Part shown: in pieces, positions 5,353-7,425 of the stretch
Numbering within the stretch: position 1 is the stretch's first letter
Layout: each line of letters begins with the position of its first letter
DNA from: Actinomycetales bacterium
Lineage (GTDB): Bacteria; Actinomycetota; Actinomycetes; Actinomycetales; Beutenbergiaceae
DNA length: 7,425 nucleotides
Reading direction: 5' to 3'
NCBI GenBank assembly: GCA_016649925.1
Contig: JAENWO010000115.1
Span: 1-7,425, forward strand
Made by a program: the position numbers and the translations under genes
Notes under the pieces: generated by a model
Told to the model about the DNA's origin: nothing
What the model saw: only the letters and a program-made list of their open reading frames with translations
Database searches by the model: none

Positions 5353-5364
5353 GCGGGGCCGGCG
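5325..5364. repeat. Perfect 18-bp inverted repeat with 4-base loop
   Basis: The arms CGCCGGCCCCGCGTCAAC (5325-5342) and its exact complement (5347-5364) enclose the loop CTTA. The inner part is the -35 operator dyad of the HTH gene; the outer 12 bases per arm are pure GC. As RNA or cruciform it would be very stable. It could be an extended operator or an insulator between the divergent genes. Confidence 0.85.
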
Positions 5365-5403
5365 ACGGACCGGTGGCCAGGGGGTCGACAGGGCGTCCGG
5401 TCC

Positions 5404-5446
5404 GCCGGGGCCACCGGAAGGAGCCGGGGCCACCGGAAGTAGCCGG
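5404..5446. repeat. 19-bp tandem repeat upstream of the CPBP gene
   Basis: GCCGGGGCCACCGGAAG occurs at 5404-5420 and 5423-5439 with a 19-base period (spacer GA, then TA), followed by a partial third copy, GCCGG, at 5442-5446. The core GGCCACCGG is also present inverted at 5370-5378. It lies between the HTH promoter and the CPBP start; no role is known. Confidence 0.75.
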
Positions 5447-5475
5447 CGCAGCGCGCCCGGGTCAGGTGCATGCGC

Positions 5476-5487
5476 TATAACCGCCCT
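5476..5487 (+). promoter_or_regulatory. Probable -10 of the CPBP gene, leaderless start
   Basis: TATAAC (5476-5481) ends 6 bases before the ATG at 5488. No convincing -35 is visible about 17 bases upstream. This placement favours the ATG at 5488 over the one at 5470, which lies upstream of the -10. Confidence 0.5.
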
Positions 5488-6393
5488 ATGACCCAGCGAG
5501 CCGACGCGCCCGAGCCCGGCACCGCCGTCGGGAGCAAGACCGAGGCTCCAGCGGGACCGGACGCGCTACGTGAGCCCGGGACGATCGCGTCCGGGCGCGT
5601 GGACGGCCGTGCGCCCGCTCCGTCGGCTGCGGCGATCTCACGACGCCTGACAGCCGAGATCTGGATCGTGATGGGGCTCTCCCTGGGGCGGTCCGGCGTA
5701 TACGCGTTCGTGAACATCCTCGATCGGCTCACCCGTGGACCCCTCGGCGAGCAGACCGCGGCGCTGAACCCGTCCCAGTCGGTCCGGCCCTACTGGGACC
5801 TGCTCTACCAGGTCCTCTCGCTCGCGTTCGCGATCGTCCCGGTGCTGCTCGCGCTGTACCTCCTCGGCTCCCACGGTCGCAGCGCTCTGCGTAGGATCGG
5901 CCTGGACCTGCGCCGGCCACTTCCGGACCTGGGTTGGGGGCTCGCCCTCGGTGCCGCGATCGGCATTCCCGGGCTGGGGCTGTACGCCCTCGGGCGGGCC
6001 CTGGGCATCACCGTCCAGGTGCAGGCCTCCGCGCTGAACGATTACTGGTGGACCATCCCGGTCCTGCTCCTCGCCGCCCTCAAGAACGGCCTGCTGGAGG
6101 AGGTCCTCGTGGTCGGCTACCTCTTCGAGCGGCTCCGGGAGCTGCGGTGGCGCACGTGGGCGATCATCGTCGTCTCCGCCCTGATCCGCGGTTCGTACCA
6201 CCTGTATCAGGGCTACGGGCCATTCGTCGGGAACTTCCTGATGGGCCTGGTGTTCGGGTGGTTCTACACGACACGCTGGGGGCGACGCCGCGTCATGCCG
6301 CTCGTACTCGCCCATGCCCTCCTCGACGTCGTCTCCTTCGTCGGGTACGCCCTGCTGCCGACGTCGCTGCTCGCAGTTCTCGGCGCCGGGTAG
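5488..6393 (+). CDS. CPBP family intramembrane metalloprotease-like protein
   Basis: A 301-residue polytopic membrane protein of the CPBP (Rce1/Abi-like) family, which includes prenyl-protein proteases, bacteriocin-immunity proteins and many members of unknown role. Residues 1-50 are Pro/Ala/Gly-rich and probably disordered in the cytoplasm. Hydrophobic segments lie near 56-78, 107-127, 148-170, 187-200, 205-212, 224-235, 247-262 and 268-297. Motif 1 is LLEEVLVVGYLFERL with E204-E205; the usual EExxxR has Gly210 in the vicinity instead of the Arg. Motif 2 is YHLYQG with H238, then FVGNFLMGLVFGWFY with N249, and motif 3 is HALLDVV with H276. Glutamate and histidines expected to bind metal are therefore present. 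Starting at 5488 rather than 5470 follows the -10 position. Substrate and role are unknown. The gene stands alone, with its own upstream region shared with the divergent HTH gene. Confidence 0.85.
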   Translation: MTQRADAPEPGTAVGSKTEAPAGPDALREPGTIASGRVDGRAPAPSAAAISRRLTAEIWIVMGLSLGRSGVYAFVNILDRLTRGPLGEQTAALNPSQSVRPYWDLLYQVLSLAFAIVPVLLALYLLGSHGRSALRRIGLDLRRPLPDLGWGLALGAAIGIPGLGLYALGRALGITVQVQASALNDYWWTIPVLLLAALKNGLLEEVLVVGYLFERLRELRWRTWAIIVVSALIRGSYHLYQGYGPFVGNFLMGLVFGWFYTTRWGRRRVMPLVLAHALLDVVSFVGYALLPTSLLAVLGAG

Positions 6394-6448
6394 CAGAGCG
6401 GGGCCTCGGCGCGCGGGCCGACGGGACGGCGACGCCGAAGCCTGCACT

Positions 6449-6461
6449 TACTATCGGAGCC
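6449..6461 (+). promoter_or_regulatory. Probable -10 of the terminal membrane-protein gene
   Basis: TACTAT (6449-6454) lies 7 bases before the ATG at 6462, again implying a leaderless message. The GGAG at 6456-6459 is only 2 bases from the ATG, too close for a normal ribosome site. No clear -35 is seen. Confidence 0.45.
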
Positions 6462-7425
6462 ATGTCCGAGACGCCTTCTGCTCCACCGGTCCCCGCGACA
6501 GGTCCGGAGCGCGAGGTACGGATCCTGGACATCCCGGCCACCCGCGTGCGCCGCCCGGGCGACCTCGTGATGATGCTGCTCTCCCTCCTCGGCATCGCCG
6601 TCGTGCTCGTGCTCTCGGTCTACGCCCACGGCACCACGATGGGCGTGACCGAGGACGTCCAGTCGGTGTTCGCCCAGACCGTGCGGGGGATCCTGCTCGT
6701 CCCGATCAATATCATCGAGGGCCTGCTCACCCTGATCCTCCCGATCATCGTGATCGTCGAGCGGCTCCTGAAACGCAACGTCCGCGCCATCGGCGAGGCG
6801 CTCGGTGCATCCCTGGTGGCGTTCCTCGTGGCCCTCGGCGCGCTCTGGTTGCTGCAGGAGTTCGCCCCGACGGAGCTCACCCAATCGCTCCTGCGACTGC
6901 GCGACGGCGCGTGGGTGATCACGATCACACCCACGGTGGCCGCGCTCTCCGCCCTGCTCAGCGCCATCGGCACCCGTGACCGACGCCGCGTCGTCGCCCT
7001 CTCGTGGAACCTGCTGTGGATCGCCCTCATCGTCTCGGTCATCACCGGAGACTCCACGCTTGTCGGCGCCATCATCTCCGTGCTCATCGGCCGGGCCGCC
7101 GGTCTCGGCATGCGCTACCTGTCCGGAGTGCTCAGCGAGCGCGCTCACGGCGCGGCTCTGGTGGAGGGCATCCGACGCGCGGGCGTCGACCCGGTCAGCA
7201 TCATCCGCATCGGCGACACCACCCACGAGGCCGACCTGCGCTACGAGACCGCCACCGTCTCCTCGGTGATCGGCTACGTCGCGTCCGACGGCGTCTCCGC
7301 GGCCGTGTCCGCCGCCTCGCCCCAGGTGGGAGACACGCCCCAGGTGGGAGACACGCCCCAGGTGGGAGACGCGGCCCAGGTGGGAGACGCGGCCCAGGTG
7401 GGAGACACGCCCCAGGTGGGAGACA
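6462..7425 (+). CDS. Large polytopic membrane protein, N-terminal part (3' partial)
   Basis: The frame stays open for 321 codons to the window edge. Residues 1-33 are a hydrophilic N-tail; hydrophobic segments lie near 34-54, 76-100, 113-132, 155-170, 179-195 and 199-220, with positively charged RDRRR and RLLKRNVR loops between them. From about 225 the protein becomes soluble (LSERAHGAALVEGIRRAGVDPVSIIRIGDTTHEADLRYETATV), and from 287 it enters hexapeptide repeats. This layout (N-terminal membrane block, then a cytoplasmic region starting with a helix and a beta-strand before the edge) recalls actinobacterial flippase-like proteins that have a kinase-like domain between membrane blocks and a C-terminal lysylphosphatidylglycerol-synthase membrane domain. 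That identity is from memory and unproven, because the diagnostic C-terminal part is missing. Strong third-position GC and the absence of stops support real coding; several antisense frames over it are shadows. Confidence 0.8.
   Translation, partial: MSETPSAPPVPATGPEREVRILDIPATRVRRPGDLVMMLLSLLGIAVVLVLSVYAHGTTMGVTEDVQSVFAQTVRGILLVPINIIEGLLTLILPIIVIVERLLKRNVRAIGEALGASLVAFLVALGALWLLQEFAPTELTQSLLRLRDGAWVITITPTVAALSALLSAIGTRDRRRVVALSWNLLWIALIVSVITGDSTLVGAIISVLIGRAAGLGMRYLSGVLSERAHGAALVEGIRRAGVDPVSIIRIGDTTHEADLRYETATVSSVIGYVASDGVSAAVSAASPQVGDTPQVGDTPQVGDAAQVGDAAQVGDTPQVGD
7320..7425 (+). repeat. In-frame 18-bp tandem repeat (hexapeptide PQVGDT/AQVGDA)
   Basis: Five full units and a sixth of 16 bases follow without interruption, each CCCAGGTGGGAGACACG-like: units begin at 7320, 7338, 7356, 7374, 7392 and 7410. 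They differ at only two codons (Pro/Ala at position 1, Thr/Ala at position 6). The array reaches the window edge, so its true length is unknown. Confidence 0.95.

Noticed and set aside
6264..7226. 320-codon open frame on the minus strand
   Set aside because: Its low-complexity Asp/Gly/His/Arg/Glu-rich translation is the mirror of the plus-strand membrane protein starting at 6462, which has clear hydrophobic segments.
7320..7425. CRISPR array
   Set aside because: The 18-bp units abut directly without spacers and lie in frame in a coding sequence.

Overview
The window is high-GC DNA with strong third-position GC, small intergenic gaps and mycothiol/thioredoxin-era arsenate reductases of the Corynebacterium type. 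This points to a high-GC Actinomycete, probably Micrococcales (inference from gene style, not from any search). It looks like a patchwork: a truncated transport operon, a compact arsenic module carrying gene remnants, then several single genes with their own promoters.

Layout: (1) 2-1764, the 3' part of an ECF-type ABC transporter. It comprises the last ATPase domain of what looks like a fused double ATPase (5' end outside the window) and its EcfT partner, followed by a 41-codon stub of a luciferase-like flavin monooxygenase that overlaps ecfT and is cut off. (2) 1870-3863, an arsenate module: a fused ArsR repressor/LMW-phosphatase protein, a stand-alone ArsC, a scar resembling the C-terminus of a thioredoxin reductase, and a three-cysteine ArsC with an N-terminal helical domain (like C. 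glutamicum ArsC1'). No arsenite efflux pump lies in the window. (3) 3864-4193, about 330 bases without an intact gene, holding a hairpin, a startless coding-like frame on the minus strand and a 15-bp direct repeat. (4) 4188-4878, a TipA-like MerR regulator whose ligand domain is shortened, with a textbook MerR promoter. (5) 5061-5487, a small minus-strand HTH regulator whose promoter carries two 16-bp dyads, one on the -10 and one on the -35, the latter inside a perfect 18-bp hairpin. Next to it is a 19-bp tandem repeat. (6) 5488-6393, a CPBP-family membrane protein. (7) 6462 to the window end, the N-terminal part of a large polytopic membrane protein that runs off the edge inside an 18-bp in-frame tandem repeat.

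How the genes work together: the ECF pair would energise uptake of a vitamin-like substrate, with the substrate-binding S component expected upstream. The arsenic genes would sense arsenic and reduce arsenate, but need an export pump from elsewhere. The remaining genes look independently expressed. At four of the starts a -10-like hexamer lies only 6-7 bases before the ATG, suggesting leaderless mRNAs. I found no complete novel multi-gene system. The most interesting features are the double-operator/hairpin promoter of the small HTH gene, the collapsed arsenic module and the hexapeptide repeat at the edge.
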